NCBI GenBank assembly: GCA_949361645.1
Contig: OX442427.1
Span: forward strand, 3,786,016 to 3,850,015
Reading direction: 5' to 3'
From: Spongilla lacustris
Lineage: Eukaryota > Porifera > Demospongiae > Spongillida > Spongillidae
DNA length: 64,000 nucleotides
Numbering within the stretch: position 1 is the first letter of the stretch; every line of letters starts with the position of its first letter. The position numbers and the translations under genes were made by a program. Shown piece after piece: positions 12,731 through 33,755 of this stretch. The notes beneath the pieces were generated by a model. That model did not search any database. It saw only the letters and a list, made by a program, of their open reading frames with translations, and was not told the DNA's origin.

Positions 12731-14521
12731 TGTGCAGAAGTACATGCACAAAGGACCACAGAAGGAAGATACGCTCCAGCCTTGTCCCTGTATGTGTGTG
12801 TAAGGGAAGCATATATGTACATGCATGTACAGGTGCTTAGAAAACTCACAGTGGTTCATTTGACCCCACATAAGACCCAATTATGTCATCAGATAGGGTG
12901 GCAAAGGTCACCTCTGTCCCTTCATGGAAGCAATAGTCTTGGAGCGTGCCATCCTTTGTACGATACACTAGGGCAACTCCTGTATACACCAGATGTTTGC
13001 GACCACTTAGTCTAAATATTGTAGGTATGATTGAAATGCTTTGCTCCCAGCATCCTTACCTTCGGAGCATCTTTGTTGCATTGACAGCATTGCCTGGCTT
13101 CTCAAGGAGTGTTCCTTCTAACACCTGCAAAAACAAAGTGATTGCATTACGAAGCTAATTATAGAATCGCCAAGGAAGGTTGACATCCCTGTACATGTGC
13201 ATGTGTGTATGGTAAAGTACTCCTAGTTCACACAACACATCCCTCAGTATTACCTTACCATGCTCCTCTAAAAGGTCATATAAAATCTATAAACCTTCCT
13301 CCTCTCCCCCTTTGAAGTTTCTTACCACTATACTAGACACTACAGTGCTTTCAGAGTAAGTTGAACACACAAGTGCACATACATGCATACACACACACAC
13401 ATATATATATATAATTATATGTACTCACCACAACAGTATCAGCGCCCACCACCACAGCCCAATCTTTCTGGTCCTTTTGTCAGAGAGAACATGTACATAT
13501 GGTGAGCATGCCTCATTGTCACACATACCTGCAGTCGCTTTGCCACCTCCATGGCCTTCAGCTTCGCGTTTTCTACTGCATACTGCCAAGGATAAGTGAA
13601 GCTTCCCTTGTCCAAATTTTCCTCAAACTGTGATGGCACGACATCAACTGGAAAGTTCTATTATTACAAGAGGGAAAAGTACAAAGACATACACTGTCCG
13701 TGAAGGAGATACAGATGGCTTTTAAAATTATCCCTTCAAACTGCTTCACAAATTACTTGCCAAAGATAGTGTATATATGGGTGAATGATTTTGACCACTT
13801 TTTGTAATTAATTTTATTATACATGTACGCAACTGTGGGCACATTATTCAAACTGGTATCCAACCAAATATGGTGCCCTTTAACACCACACTAGTCTGAT
13901 CTAATGCTGGGACTTGCCCTTGCCATCCTAAATCAGTCCGATTTGATATATAAGGCAAGTAAGGTATGCAATAAAATAGCATGCTCTTTGTATCATATAT
14001 GATTTCATGAGCATATACAGGTTACAATAACACTGCAGGTTAATGGTCAACAATGACCTCTTGAAGGTGTACATTTTGGAAACGTTTTATATTATATCAT
14101 CAACAAATCATCAAGACCGAACATAGATATGTACCGATTGCATCAAAGCAGTCCCAAAGGACACATTTTATGCCGTTTCCAGCACCCTCAAATCCCAAAC
14201 GTATGTACATGTATATTTTGGCGAGAACATAGGTGGGCGGCGGGACAAAAATAGCTATAGCCTTCATCTATCCGCTCACCGCGTCCCCGTGATGTGTGCT
14301 GCTCAGACAAGTGAAATATGACCTAGAACAAAAATTTAGTACCAGTCTGCACGTAGTTTGTGGGGTCAGAGGCGCAATGCATATGTGTTGATCGACACAT
14401 GCAAGAGAAGCACTCGAGAATTAAGCCTCACAATATTTTCCAGTATCTGCTTTCTCCGCGGCGACGTGCTAGCAAGAATAACTCGCCGGCCAGCTAGGAG
14501 CGCGCACAAAGGTGCAATCAT
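12508..14521 (-). CDS. ASMTL-like: Maf/ASMTL-type nucleoside triphosphate pyrophosphatase, 7 exons
   Basis: Exons in order on the minus strand: 14521-14432, 13657-13529, 13473-13429, 13124-13060, 13005-12850, 12787-12773 (15 nt), 12640-12508. All are GT-AG, phases agree, and the sum is 633 nt, giving 210 residues plus stop. Maf-family marks: [14 protein letters not shown] (residues 14-27), the N-terminal S-x-SPRR phosphate-binding motif; [16 protein letters not shown] (80-88); LLEKPG (94-99); [12 protein letters not shown] (111-122); NEPLDKAGAYGIQGLG (159-174); and VVGLPL near the end. Known Maf proteins hydrolyse non-canonical nucleotides, dTTP or UTP to monophosphates in the cytosol. Vertebrate ASMTL fuses this domain to an O-methyltransferase-like half, which is absent here. 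The start is the Met 13 residues before VILAST. It shares a 61-bp divergent promoter with the pseudokinase gene. Confidence 0.9.
12670..12726. repeat. (CA)n microsatellite
   Basis: Lies in the Maf intron between the 15-nt microexon and the last exon, 46 bp from the microexon donor. Confidence 0.95.
12773..12787 (-). other. 15-nt microexon of the Maf gene
   Basis: On the minus strand this is CAG|GGACAAGGCTGGAGC|gtatct. With the split codons on each side it supplies L-DKAG-A, which joins GSNEP to YGIQGLG and restores the Maf-family motif exactly. Without it, the flanking exons still splice in frame (both phase 2), which would delete five residues. Confidence 0.85.
13383..13420. repeat. Short CA / AT tract
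   Basis: (CA)n followed by (AT)n in the Maf intron next to exon 3. Confidence 0.8.
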
Positions 14522-14582
14522 GTTGTTTTTTGTGGGCGTGGGGAGGAGCCGTGTAATAGGTGCTGTGCATCTAATAGGAAAA
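14522..14582. promoter_or_regulatory. 61-bp divergent start-codon spacer (bidirectional promoter region)
   Basis: The Maf ATG (14521, minus) and the pseudokinase ATG (14583, plus) face away from each other. The spacer contains the GC-rich tract GTGGGCGTGGGGAGGAGCC, a possible Sp1/KLF-type site, and no TATA box. Transcription starts for each gene probably lie inside the first exon or UTR of the other, so the 5' ends of the transcripts may overlap. Confidence 0.6.
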
Positions 14583-23500
<8,918 letters not shown>

Positions 23501-23839
23501 AAGCGTACTCAAAACATGATGTGTGTTAATTTACATGTATAGCTTATTTCTGAAGTTGTTGTTTCTGGTAGGCTTGCATGTATTACTACCCTGTTTGCAT
23601 GAGTACATGTATGTGGTTAGGACCCTCCTACCATTTGCAATGCAGCATGTGCAATACATGTACATGTATGGTTTGGAATAGGTATCCAGTTGAACCTTTT
23701 CAAAAGGGACAAAAAACCCGGGGGGGAGGGGGGGGAGGGGATTTCTCAGGGCGTCTAGATCTCGCTTACAGCATTAATCCGGTTACAATGAACTGGTAAT
23801 GCAGTCTTGGTTATAAGCGTTTGGGAAGAAGGCATTGAT

Positions 23840-23959
23840 GCCTACGACCATACCACGCTGAATACACCGGTTCCCGTCCGATCACCGAAGTTAAGCAGCG
23901 TCGGGCCGGATCAGTACTTAGATGGGTGACCACCTGGGAACATCCGGTGTTGTAGGCTT
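23840..23959 (+). rRNA. 5S: 5S rRNA gene, copy 1 (left-most)
   Basis: 5S rRNA is the small RNA of the large ribosomal subunit, made by RNA polymerase III. The ends GCCTACG and TGTAGGC pair as helix I; internal box A lies near nt 50-64 and box C near nt 80-97 (GGATGGGTGACCGCC in consensus). This edge copy has G81A and G93A, both in box C. Confidence 0.93.
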
Positions 23960-24209
23960 CTTTTTATTTACCTGGGTTTTTTTTTTTTTTGTTTTTGCCA
24001 TTAGTGCCTCACTTGTCTTTTTTTTTTTTTGATCCACCAATCATCATGAAATGGAGTTACAGTTATATATGTTATAGTTTATTAATGTCATTTCCTTTGC
24101 GATGGGAAAGATTTCTCAAAGCGTCTAGATCTCGCTTACAGCATTAATCCGGTTACAATGAACTGGTAATGCAGTCTTGGTAATAAGCGTTTGGGAAGAA
24201 GGCATTGAT

Positions 24210-24329
24210 GCCTACGACCATACCACGCTGAATACACCGGTTCCCGTCCGATCACCGAAGTTAAGCAGCGTCGGGCCGGATCAGTACTTGGATGGGTGAC
24301 CGCCTGGGAACATCCGGTGTTGTAGGCTT
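24210..24329 (+). rRNA. 5S: 5S rRNA gene, copy 2
   Basis: Consensus gene, but the T-run after it is broken (CTTCCTTTCATTT), so termination may be weak. The 856-bp transposon follows in its spacer. Confidence 0.93.
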
Positions 24330-24454
24330 CCTTTCATTTACCTAGCGTTTCTATTTTTGTTTTTGCCATCAGTGCCTGTCTTTTCTTTTTTTTTTTGTTC
24401 CTCCAATCATCATGAAATGGAGTTACTGTTATATATGTAATAGTTTTGTTAATG

Positions 24455-25310
24455 CATAGATATTAAAGTAAGGGAATTGGAAACGCATCACGTGAGCGCA
24501 TAATTGTACATGTACACTCCTCGACACGGTTATTATTACCCTTAAACCAACGAAGACTTGAAAACTGCTGGTACTGTGTGATTTTTTTTCGTCCTAAAAC
24601 GTCATATTACATCTTCCTACGTGTCTGTAAGCCATTCTTTAACTGGCACGGCTCTTTGCTCTTATTGTTTGCTTGCTGAACGCGATTTTCTCGTACCTTA
24701 CGCGACTCGGTTACGGACTGTACCTTTTATTTTTGACCAGTTCATCCCAGCGCGATTCTGTTACTACTACGTCGTTGGTAGGTCATATCTGTATGCCTTT
24801 CCTTAATTTTGTGTACGGAGGACTGTTCTTTTGTTCGCAACCTCCATTCTAGTACGTAAGAAGCGTAAATGGAGTTACTTTGGCACTGTACCTTTTTCTA
24901 CGATTGTACAGGTGCTGCCGCGCTAAACGTTGCATATTATAGATGTGCACAGTGTGCTACGTGCCTATTGGCTGTCATTTTCCCATTAACCGTATCGCCT
25001 TAGGAGAGGTAACGAAGCTAAAGAGAGAAGCATTTTTCGATTTTTGATTATTTTTAAGCAATGGGTATAAGACATTACGAGTGTGTAGAAGAAAGTATGA
25101 CTGGAAAACAAAGGCTTTGGGTACCAGGCTTTGCTTGTCCATATACCACTCGCAAAGATGTGAACCTGTGATCCTGACGTCTCGGTCCCTATAGTCCATA
25201 AAACAGCTGCTGCATACGATATGAATATTTAATTGTAGGCGTAACATGGACTGTACGTGACTAATTAGATTCATTGATCCGTTTCCAATCCCCTTACTTT
25301 AATATCTATG
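24455..25310. mobile_element. 856-bp non-autonomous DNA transposon in 5S spacer
   Basis: Terminal inverted repeats of about 30 bp begin CATAGATATTAAAGTAAGGG and are flanked by a 7-bp duplication GTTAATG (24448-24454 and 25311-25317). Deleting it restores the normal spacer sequence found in other units. Short open frames inside show no transposase. Superfamily undetermined; 7-8 bp duplications occur in several groups. Confidence 0.88.
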
Positions 25311-25446
25311 GTTAATGTAATTTCCTTTGCGATAGGAAAGATTTCTCAGGGCGTCTAGACTCTAGATCTCGCTTACAGCATTAATCCGGTTACAATGAAC
25401 TGGTAATGCAGTCTTGGTTATAAGCGGTTGGGAAGAAGGCATTGAT

Positions 25447-25566
25447 GCCTACGACCATACCACGCTGAATACACCGGTTCCCGTCCGATCACCGAAGTTA
25501 AGCAGCGTCGGGCCGGATCAGTACTTGGATGGGTGACCGCCTGGGAACATCCGGTGTTGTAGGCTT
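25447..25566 (+). rRNA. 5S: 5S rRNA gene, copy 3
   Basis: Consensus gene. Its upstream spacer has a 7-bp duplication in the GTCTAGACTCTAGATC block. The hAT-type element follows in the downstream spacer. Confidence 0.95.
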
Positions 25567-25607
25567 CTTTTTATTACCTAGTTTATTTTTGTTTTTGCCA
25601 TTAGTGC

Positions 25608-26771
25608 CAGTGGCGGATCTAGGAATGGGGCTATAGGGGGGGCGGTTGGTTGGAGGGGCGGCCGGGGGCGGGGCCCACCCACTCACCAGCAAGGGGGTAT
25701 GGGGGAGCGCTGTAAGCTCCCCCATCGGGGCCTGGGGCGGAGCCCCAGAAGCTTTCACGTTTTTCGCTTCAAAGCCGCTAAAAATCAGCGTATTCGCAGC
25801 GCAGTGAAAGAATTTACATACGCGCGAAAGACAACGAAGTTTATTGCGACAACGCGCCTCGTAACGGTCGTCAACAGGCGTCTAAGAATATTGGATATGC
25901 TCGCGTGAGCAAACCGTACTTCTCCTCTATATTGTCGTTGTGATGTATGTAAATCGCTTTAGAGGTATGGTGATGTAGCAATTGAAGCAGCAGCAGCTGT
26001 GAAAATGTACGGAACGGTGCACCTAATTAAACCTTTAGTGACAATCGGTAGACCATGTACTTGTACATTTAAAGACTGAAACTTTGTTATTGTTAATTAT
26101 GATCGTGATTCAGTTAAATTAGTGTACACCTATCAGTGGCGTAGGAAGGGAATATAGAGTGCAGCGGCCAACAAAGGTGGTTCCCCCGCCTCCCCGGGGA
26201 GATTACGGGAGGGGGGCACCCCTCCCGGCCAGCTAGGGGCACGGGGGAGCGCTGTAAGCTCCCCCATCGGGTTCTGGGGCGGAGCCCTAGAAGCCAACGC
26301 TTTTTGTGTACAAAACCCCCCAAAACAACGCTAAAACTGTAACCAGGTTGATTTGTTTTGAGACCCAGGCTTGCCTCTGCGCATGTAATATAAAATACAA
26401 AACGGCTATAGTGCAGCCAAGGCCACTTTTGGTAACCGTTGTACACTGGGTAGCCTAGCTTGAGCTAGCTCTCGCGATCGATTTGAAGACCACTTGCATG
26501 TCATTAAGTAATAACTATAGCAGCAATTGCTTAGCTACATGTATAATTGAATTGATACATGCGCGCTTGTGAACCTATTATAATAATATATTTTTTGTTG
26601 TGTGCAGCGGCCATGGCCGCTGCTGCCGCCCCAGCTCGTACGCCACTGCCTATGCACATGCAGGCAAGATTTCGAAGAAACGAATAAAACGTTCGAGGTT
26701 ATTGAATAAAATTTCCGGTATTATATTAAATTTCGTAATCACTGAAACTTTTAAGAAATTGCCGCCCCCCC

Positions 26772-26802
<31 letters not shown>

Positions 26803-26956
26803 AAAAGGTGTGCTTTCTAGATGCGCGTGCGTTACGTACGGTAGGAAGTGCGCGCGCACGCTGTGTAGGGGGAGGGGGGGGCGGCAATTTCATGACAGGG
26901 GCGGCATTTAATATGGGGCGGCCGCCCCCCCCAAGGCTATGCTAGATCCGCCACTG
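25608..26956. mobile_element. 1349-bp hAT-type element in 5S spacer, with nested element
   Basis: Ends CAGTGGCGGATCTAG / CTAGATCCGCCACTG, flanked by a perfect 8-bp duplication ATTAGTGC (25600-25607 and 26957-26964). The 8-bp duplication and CAGTGGCGGA termini are typical of hAT elements. No transposase was recognised, so it is non-autonomous. Long poly-C and G-rich stretches sit near its right end (26762-26790, 26868-26882). Confidence 0.9.
26134..26648. mobile_element. 515-bp nested element with CAGTGGCGTA ends
   Basis: Ends CAGTGGCGTAGGAAGGG and TACGCCACTG, with CCTAT repeated at both flanks (26129-26133, 26649-26653). It lies inside the 1349-bp hAT-type element and shares its first eight terminal bases. 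Only 5 bp of duplication match, so either the flanks have mutated or the family makes 5-bp duplications. Confidence 0.75.
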
Positions 26957-27168
26957 ATTAGTGCCTCTCTTCTCTTTTATTTTTTGTTCCATCAATCATC
27001 ATGAAATGGAGTTACTGTTATATATGTTATAGTTTATTAATGTATGTAATCTCTTTTGCGATAGGAAAGATTTCTCAGGGCGTCTAGATCTCGCTTACAG
27101 CATTAATCCGGTTACAATGAACTGGTAATGCAGTCTTGGTAATAAGCGTTTGGGAAAAAGGCATTGAT

Positions 27169-27280
27169 GCCTACGACCATACCACGCTGAATACACCGGT
27201 TCCCGTCCGATCACCGAAGTTAAGCAGCGTCGGGCCGGATCAGTACTTGGATGGGTGACCGCCTGGGAACATCCGGTGTT
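27169..27280 (+). pseudogene. 5S: 5S rRNA gene, copy 4, split by a transposon
   Basis: Nucleotides 1-112 of the gene lie here; the remaining 8 nt (GTAGGCTT) resume at 31691-31698 after the 4406-bp insertion. The 3' strand of helix I is separated, so no normal 5S RNA can be made. Confidence 0.95.
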
Positions 27281-28127
27281 CACGGCTGTTTCGAGCTGGA
27301 CAATTAGTTTGATAATTAGAGCGTTACGGTATATGATTTACAAATGATGGCGGATAGCCTCATTATCGCTATGCAATGTTTAACAGCATGGCTTGCTTGA
27401 AGCTTACACCTGGTGCTATTATACGCTGATGCATTAGTACCAGCAATCATTTCTCTATAACACACACATGTGAACTATTAATACTACGCTTTCCAATAAT
27501 ACACTGGCCTCGTTTTCATAAGCATACGCCGTTACGTCATCTCGAGCATGTGTTAAAAAAGCGCGAGTTGCATCGAGCCGCCAATTTTCCCACTGGTAAA
27601 TTCGACATAGAGGCAATGTTAACACTTCAGGTGAAAGGTGTATGTCATTAACTTACGGTGGCCCGGTAGGTCACGCGTACGAGCAACGGTTGGAGAGCAA
27701 AAATTGGTACGAGCGGTGGTTGGAGAGCAAAATTGCGTACGAGCCAAGAGCAAAATTGCGTACGATCCGAGAGCAAAATTGAGTACGAGCCGACATCAAA
27801 AATGTGTAGGATCCGAGAGCAAAAATGTGCACGAGCCCAGAGCAAAAATGCGTAGGAGCTGAGAGCAAAAGTGCGTAGAAGCTAAGAGCAGTTGTTTACA
27901 TGCATTTTCCAATACGTCATTGGTCATGGCGGTAAAAATAGCAATATGTCTTCCTGACTCTTCCATCGCGATTTGTTCACGATGATCCGTTTTACAGTTT
28001 CTGTTTTTGTTTAGAACTTGCCCACGGAATGCAGAGCGTTATTAGGCAGCGCAAGGTTATGCCAGTTATCCTCCCTATTTGCGCGTGTGTGTACTACAGC
28101 ACTGTCGGGTAAGTATCATCCTCACGT

Positions 28128-28207
<80 letters not shown>

Positions 28208-28255
28208 TGTGTGTTTGTGTGTGTACATGTGCGCGCGCGTGTTTGTGTCACTGCA

Positions 28256-28312
<57 letters not shown>
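28128..28312. repeat. (TG)n tracts in left foldback arm
   Basis: Two TG blocks (28128-28206, 28258-28311) mirror the CA blocks of the right arm but differ in length and interruptions. Confidence 0.95.
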
Positions 28313-29288
28313 CCTTGCTGCTAAAGCCATAAGGTATATCTCCCTTGTAACAAAGCTCATGTCTTCTCTTACTATTACACTTCAAATGCTGACAGAACGT
28401 GAGTTTGGTTTTATAAAGCTGGTAGTTTCAATTTGTAAATAGGATTTCAGTCTGCTGGTTCTAGAAGGGACATATAACTCTGAAACTGTACTTAAAACTG
28501 CATGATTAGTGTGGCAATCTATTTTCCTGTGGATGATCATGCAGGAGTCACCACTCTCCATTTGGGATTCTGCCATTACTCAATGGTCCAAATGCCGTAA
28601 TGAACCACATCCCTCTGGCCCAAGTTCAAACCGACAAAAGTCATGAGATCTAGCGAGGGTTTCTTCCATTTCAGCTGAACTCTTGGCCACTGCTCCTGAT
28701 TCTGTGTCCAAAGGCGAGGCTTTTATCTGCCTCTAAAATGGAATCTGGTGCCTGGTTGCACACCTTACCAGTTACATCAGATAGTGTTACCGTCCATGCA
28801 AAGGCCCAGGGATGTGACTGGTAAGGTTTGCAACCAGGCACCAGATTCCTTTTTAGAGGCAGATAAAAGCCTCGCCTTGGACACAGGATCACCTCCAGGC
28901 AGCAGTGGCCAAGAGTTCAGCTGAAATGGAAGAAACCCTCGCTAGATCCTCATGACTTCTGTCGGTTTGAACTTGGGCCAGAGGGATGTGGTTCATTACG
29001 ACATTTGAGCCATTGAGAATCCCAAATGGAGAGTGGTGACTCCTGCATGATCATCTACAGGAAAATAGATTGCCACACTAATCATGCAGTTAAATACGGT
29101 TTCAGAGTTATATGTCCCTTCTAGAACCAGCAGACTGAAATCCTATATCCTGTGTGTATGACATAACTATTATACAGCTTTATAAAACCAAACTCACGTT
29201 CTGTCAGCATTTGAGCTGTAATAGTAAGAGAAGACATGAGCTTTGTTACAAGGGAGATATAGGCCTACCTTGTGGCTTTAGCAGCAAG

Positions 29289-29289
29289 G

Positions 29290-29376
<87 letters not shown>

Positions 29377-29583
29377 ACACACACACACACGACACATACA
29401 CACACACGCTGTCTGTAATTCACACACAACACACACAGGCACGCACGCACAGTGATACAGAAACACGCGCACACACACACGCACACACACACACACACAC
29501 GCAAACGCACACACACACACACACACGCAAACGCACACACGTGCCGATGATACTAACCCGACAGTGCAGTAGTACACACACAC
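29289..29583. repeat. (CA)n tracts in right foldback arm
   Basis: CA repeats with interruptions, in mirrored position to the TG blocks of the left arm. Confidence 0.95.
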
Positions 29584-30001
29584 ACGCAAATAGGGAGGAT
29601 AACTGGCATAACCTTGCGCTGCCTAATAACGCTCTGCATTCCGTGGGCAAGTTCTAAACAAAAACAGAAACTGTAAAACGGATCATCGTGAACAAATCGC
29701 GATGGAAGAGTCAGGAAGACATATTGCTATTTTTACCGCCATGACCAATGACGTATTGGTAAACAACTGCTCTTACACTTTTGCTCTTAGCTCCTACGCA
29801 TTTTTGCTCTGGGCTCGTGCACATTTTTGATGTCGGCTCGTACTCAATTTTGCTCTCGGATCGTACGCAATTTTGCTCTTGGCTCGTACGCAATTTTGCT
29901 CTTGGCTCGTACGCAATTTTGCTCTCCAACCACCACTCGTACCAATTTTTGCTCTCCAACCGTTGCTCGTACGCGCGACCTACCGGGCCACCGTATTAAC
30001 T

Positions 30002-30967
<966 letters not shown>

Positions 30968-31690
30968 ATTTCCCAAAGCCACTATCCCAGTATTAATGCA
31001 TTTTCTTGACGACCACAATGTTGCTTGGGTACATAAGTGGTACGTTGGATTTGGTCTCCTTGGAAAACAAGGAGCAAATCCATATACATGTCAAATTCAA
31101 TGCACCGGCAGCCAAGGACATATGCATCAATACAGGAAAAGTTGCAGTATTACCAGTGTGTAATGTAGGAATATCACAAAATATCGCAGCAATACCAGTA
31201 GTAACAAAAAGACGCAAATATGTATCACCTATGCTATACATGGTATGAAAAATCACTTTTAATATGAGTCAAATCACCTATGTTTGATGACTTGTAGCGC
31301 TGTCATTTCTGCAGGCCGCACTTAGTTGTTTGGCTTTCAAGGTAGCCTCCGCTCTCCCCCATTTATCCACGTCTTGTTTTCATCCAGGAAAATTGGCGGT
31401 AGTCTAGTGTTCCGATCTTTGTGAAGGATATCTAATCGCGGTACTCTCGTGGCGAGCGCTATAGCTAACAGACGGTACAGAGTTGTGCCTTGCAATTCAC
31501 ACGAAGGATAGAAAAATGGTATGTGTACGCTAAAATGGCTTTTAAATGGCGGGACTACAAGTGCAGTCCTTATACAGCTCGAAGATACAAAGTCCTTGTT
31601 GAGGTCATGTTTGATGATGTAATCGTTTCAATATTTCAGGGCGTAGGTCTTATTGTCCAACGTTGAATGGGCCTGAAACAGCCGTGTGTT

Positions 31691-31698
31691 GTAGGCTT
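31691..31698 (+). pseudogene. 5S: 3' end of split 5S copy 4
   Basis: The last 8 nt of the interrupted gene, followed by a normal CTTTTTATTT terminator and array spacer. Confidence 0.9.
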
Positions 31699-31914
31699 CT
31701 TTTTATTTACCTAGCGTTTTTATTTTTGTTTTGCCATTAGTGCCTCTCTTGTTTTTTATTTTTTGTTCCATCAATCTTCATGAAATGGAGTTACTGTTAT
31801 ATATGTTATAGTTTATTAATGTAATTTCTTTTGCGATAGGAAAGATTTCTCAGGGCGTCTAGATCTCGCTTACAGCATCAATCCGGTTACAATGAACTGG
31901 TAATGCAGTCTTGG

Positions 31915-31920
31915 TAATAA
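31915..31920 (+). promoter_or_regulatory. TATA-like element upstream of 5S (representative)
   Basis: TAATAA lies at -29 to -24 of copy 5. Every unit has either TAATAAGCG or TTATAAGCG at this place. Known 5S genes of insects, fungi and plants use a TATA-like box near -30, so this is a plausible upstream pol III element. Confidence 0.55.
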
Positions 31921-31943
31921 GCGTTTGGGAAAAAGGCATTGAT

Positions 31944-32063
31944 GCCTACGACCATACCACGCTGAATACACCGGTTCCCGTCCGATCACCGAAGTTAAGC
32001 AGCGTCGGGCCGGATCAGTACTTGGATGGGTGACCGCCTGGGAACATCCGGTGTTGTAGGCTT
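31944..32063 (+). rRNA. 5S: 5S rRNA gene, copy 5
   Basis: Consensus gene; the first intact copy after the transposon block. Confidence 0.97.
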
Positions 32064-32070
32064 CTTTTTA
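32064..32070 (+). terminator. Pol III terminator (representative)
   Basis: CTTTTTA directly after the 5S 3' end; a run of five T is present after nearly all copies. Confidence 0.85.
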
Positions 32071-32309
32071 TTTACCTAGCGTTTCTATTTTTGTTTTTGC
32101 CATTAGTGCCTCTCTTGTTTTTTATTTTTTGTTCCATCAATCATCATGAAATGGAGTTACTGTTATATATGTTACAGTTTATCAATGTAATTTCCTTTGC
32201 GATAGGAAAGATTTCTCAGGGCGTATAGATCTCGCTTACAGCATTAATCCGGTTACAATGAACTGGTAATGCAGTCTTGGTAATAAGCGTTTGGGAAGAA
32301 GGCATTGAT

Positions 32310-32419
32310 GCCTACGACCATACCACGCTGAATACACCGGTTCCCGTCCGATCACCGAAGTTAAGCAGCGTCGGGCCAGATCAGTACTTGGATCTGGGAA
32401 CATCCGGTGTTGTAGGCTT
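32310..32419 (+). pseudogene. 5S: 5S copy 6, box C deletion (110 nt)
   Basis: Nucleotides 85-94 (GGGTGACCGC) are missing and G69 is A. The deletion removes most of box C, the main TFIIIA contact, so transcription is doubtful. Confidence 0.93.
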
Positions 32420-32668
32420 CTTTTTATTTACCTATAGCGTTTCTACTTTTGTTTTTGCCATTAGTGCCTCTCTTCTTTTCTTATTTTTTGTTCCATCAAA
32501 CATCATGACATGGAGTTACTGTTATATATGTTATAGTTTATCAATGTAATTTCTTTTGCGATAGGAAAGACTTCTCAGGGCGTCTAGATCTCGCTTACAG
32601 CATTAATCCGGTTACAATGAACTGGTAATGCAGTCTTGGTAATAAGCGTTTGGGAAAAAGGCATTGAT

Positions 32669-32778
32669 GCCTACGACCATACCACGCTGAATACACCGGT
32701 TCCCGTCCGATCACCGAAGTTAAGCAGCGTCGGGCCAGATCAGTACTTGGATCTGGGAACATCCGGTGTTGTAGGCTT
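32669..32778 (+). pseudogene. 5S: 5S copy 7, box C deletion (110 nt)
   Basis: Same 10-nt deletion and G69A as its left neighbour, so it arose by unit duplication. Confidence 0.93.
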
Positions 32779-33027
32779 CTTTTTATTTACCTAGGGTTTT
32801 TTTTTTGTTTTAGCCATTAGTGCCTCACTTGTCTTTTTTTTTTTTTTGATCCACCAATCATCATGAAATGGAGTTACAGTTATATATGTAATAGTTTTGT
32901 TAATGTAATTTCCTTTGGGAAAGGAAAGATTTCTCAGGGCGTCTAGATCTCGCTTACAGCATTAATCCGGTTACAATGAACTGGTAATGCAGTCTTGGTA
33001 ATAAGCGTTTGGGAAAAACGTATTGAT

Positions 33028-33147
33028 GCCTACGACCATACCACGCTGAATACACCGGTTCCCGTCCGATCACCGAAGTTAAGCAGCGTCGGGCCGGATC
33101 AGTACTTGGATGGGTGACCGCCTGGGAACATCCGGTGTTGTAGGCTT
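33028..33147 (+). rRNA. 5S: 5S rRNA gene, copy 8
   Basis: Consensus gene; the spacer directly upstream reads AAAAACGTATTGAT instead of AAAAAGGCATTGAT. Confidence 0.96.
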
Positions 33148-33396
33148 CTTTTTATTTACCTATAGCGTTTCTATTTTTGTTTTTGCCATTAGTGCCTCTC
33201 TTCTTTTCTTATTTTTTGTTCCATCAATCATCATGAAATGGAGTTACTGTTATATATGTTACAGTTTATCAATGTAATTTCCTTTGCGATAGGAAAGATT
33301 TCTCAGGGCGTATAGATCTCGCTTACAGCATTAATCCGGTTACAATGAACTGGTAATGCAGTCTTGGTAATAAGCGTTTGGGAAGAAGGCATTGAT

Positions 33397-33506
33397 GCCT
33401 ACGACCATACCACGCTGAATACACCGGTTCCCGTCCGATCACCGAAGTTAAGCAGCGTCGGGCCAGATCAGTACTTGGATCTGGGAACATCCGGTGTTGT
33501 AGGCTT
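33397..33506 (+). pseudogene. 5S: 5S copy 9, box C deletion (110 nt)
   Basis: Duplicate of copy 6 at an offset of 1087 bp. Confidence 0.93.
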
Positions 33507-33755
33507 CTTTTTATTTACCTATAGCGTTTCTATTTTTGTTTTTGCCATTAGTGCCTCTCTTCTTTTCTTATTTTTTGTTCCATCAAACATCATGACATGG
33601 AGTTACTGTTATATATGTTATAGTTTATCAATGTAATTTCTTTTGCGATAGGAAAGACTTCTCAGGGCGTCTAGATCTCGCTTACAGCATTAATCCGGTT
33701 ACAATGAACTGGTAATGCAGTCTTGGTAATAAGCGTTTGGGAAAAAGGCATTGAT

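Larger units (their letters stand above)
27654..29995. mobile_element. 2.34-kb foldback element nested in the 4.4-kb transposon
   Basis: Almost the whole element is an inverted repeat centred near 28800. Its ends TACGGTGGCCCGGTAGGTC are inverted at 29977-29995 and flanked by TTAACT (27648-27653, 29996-30001). Each end carries about eight degenerate subterminal tandem repeats of roughly 24 bp built on GAGCAAAATTGCGTACGAGC. Each arm also carries a mirrored microsatellite (TG on the left, CA on the right) and mirrored single-copy blocks such as CCACGGAATGCAGAGCG. The loop is only tens of bp. No transposase seen. Confidence 0.9.

Noticed and set aside
14358..14582. Upstream start for the pseudokinase at 14358 or 14520
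   Set aside because: The extra residues overlap the Maf first exon antisense and do not resemble a kinase N-terminus; the Met at 14583 starts 15 residues before the glycine loop.
24621..25274. Coding frames inside the 856-bp transposon
   Set aside because: Short, overlapping on opposite strands, with no transposase motif.
32079..32110. Sm-site-like ATTTTTG in the 5S spacer, suggesting a spliced-leader or snRNA gene
   Set aside because: Sequence around it is not conserved between spacer classes, and no stem-loop or donor arrangement of an SL RNA is maintained.
32277..33636. Repeated 90-codon open frames in the 5S units with the 10-nt deletion
   Set aside because: The frames exist only because the deletion removes stops; they overlap 5S genes and spacers.
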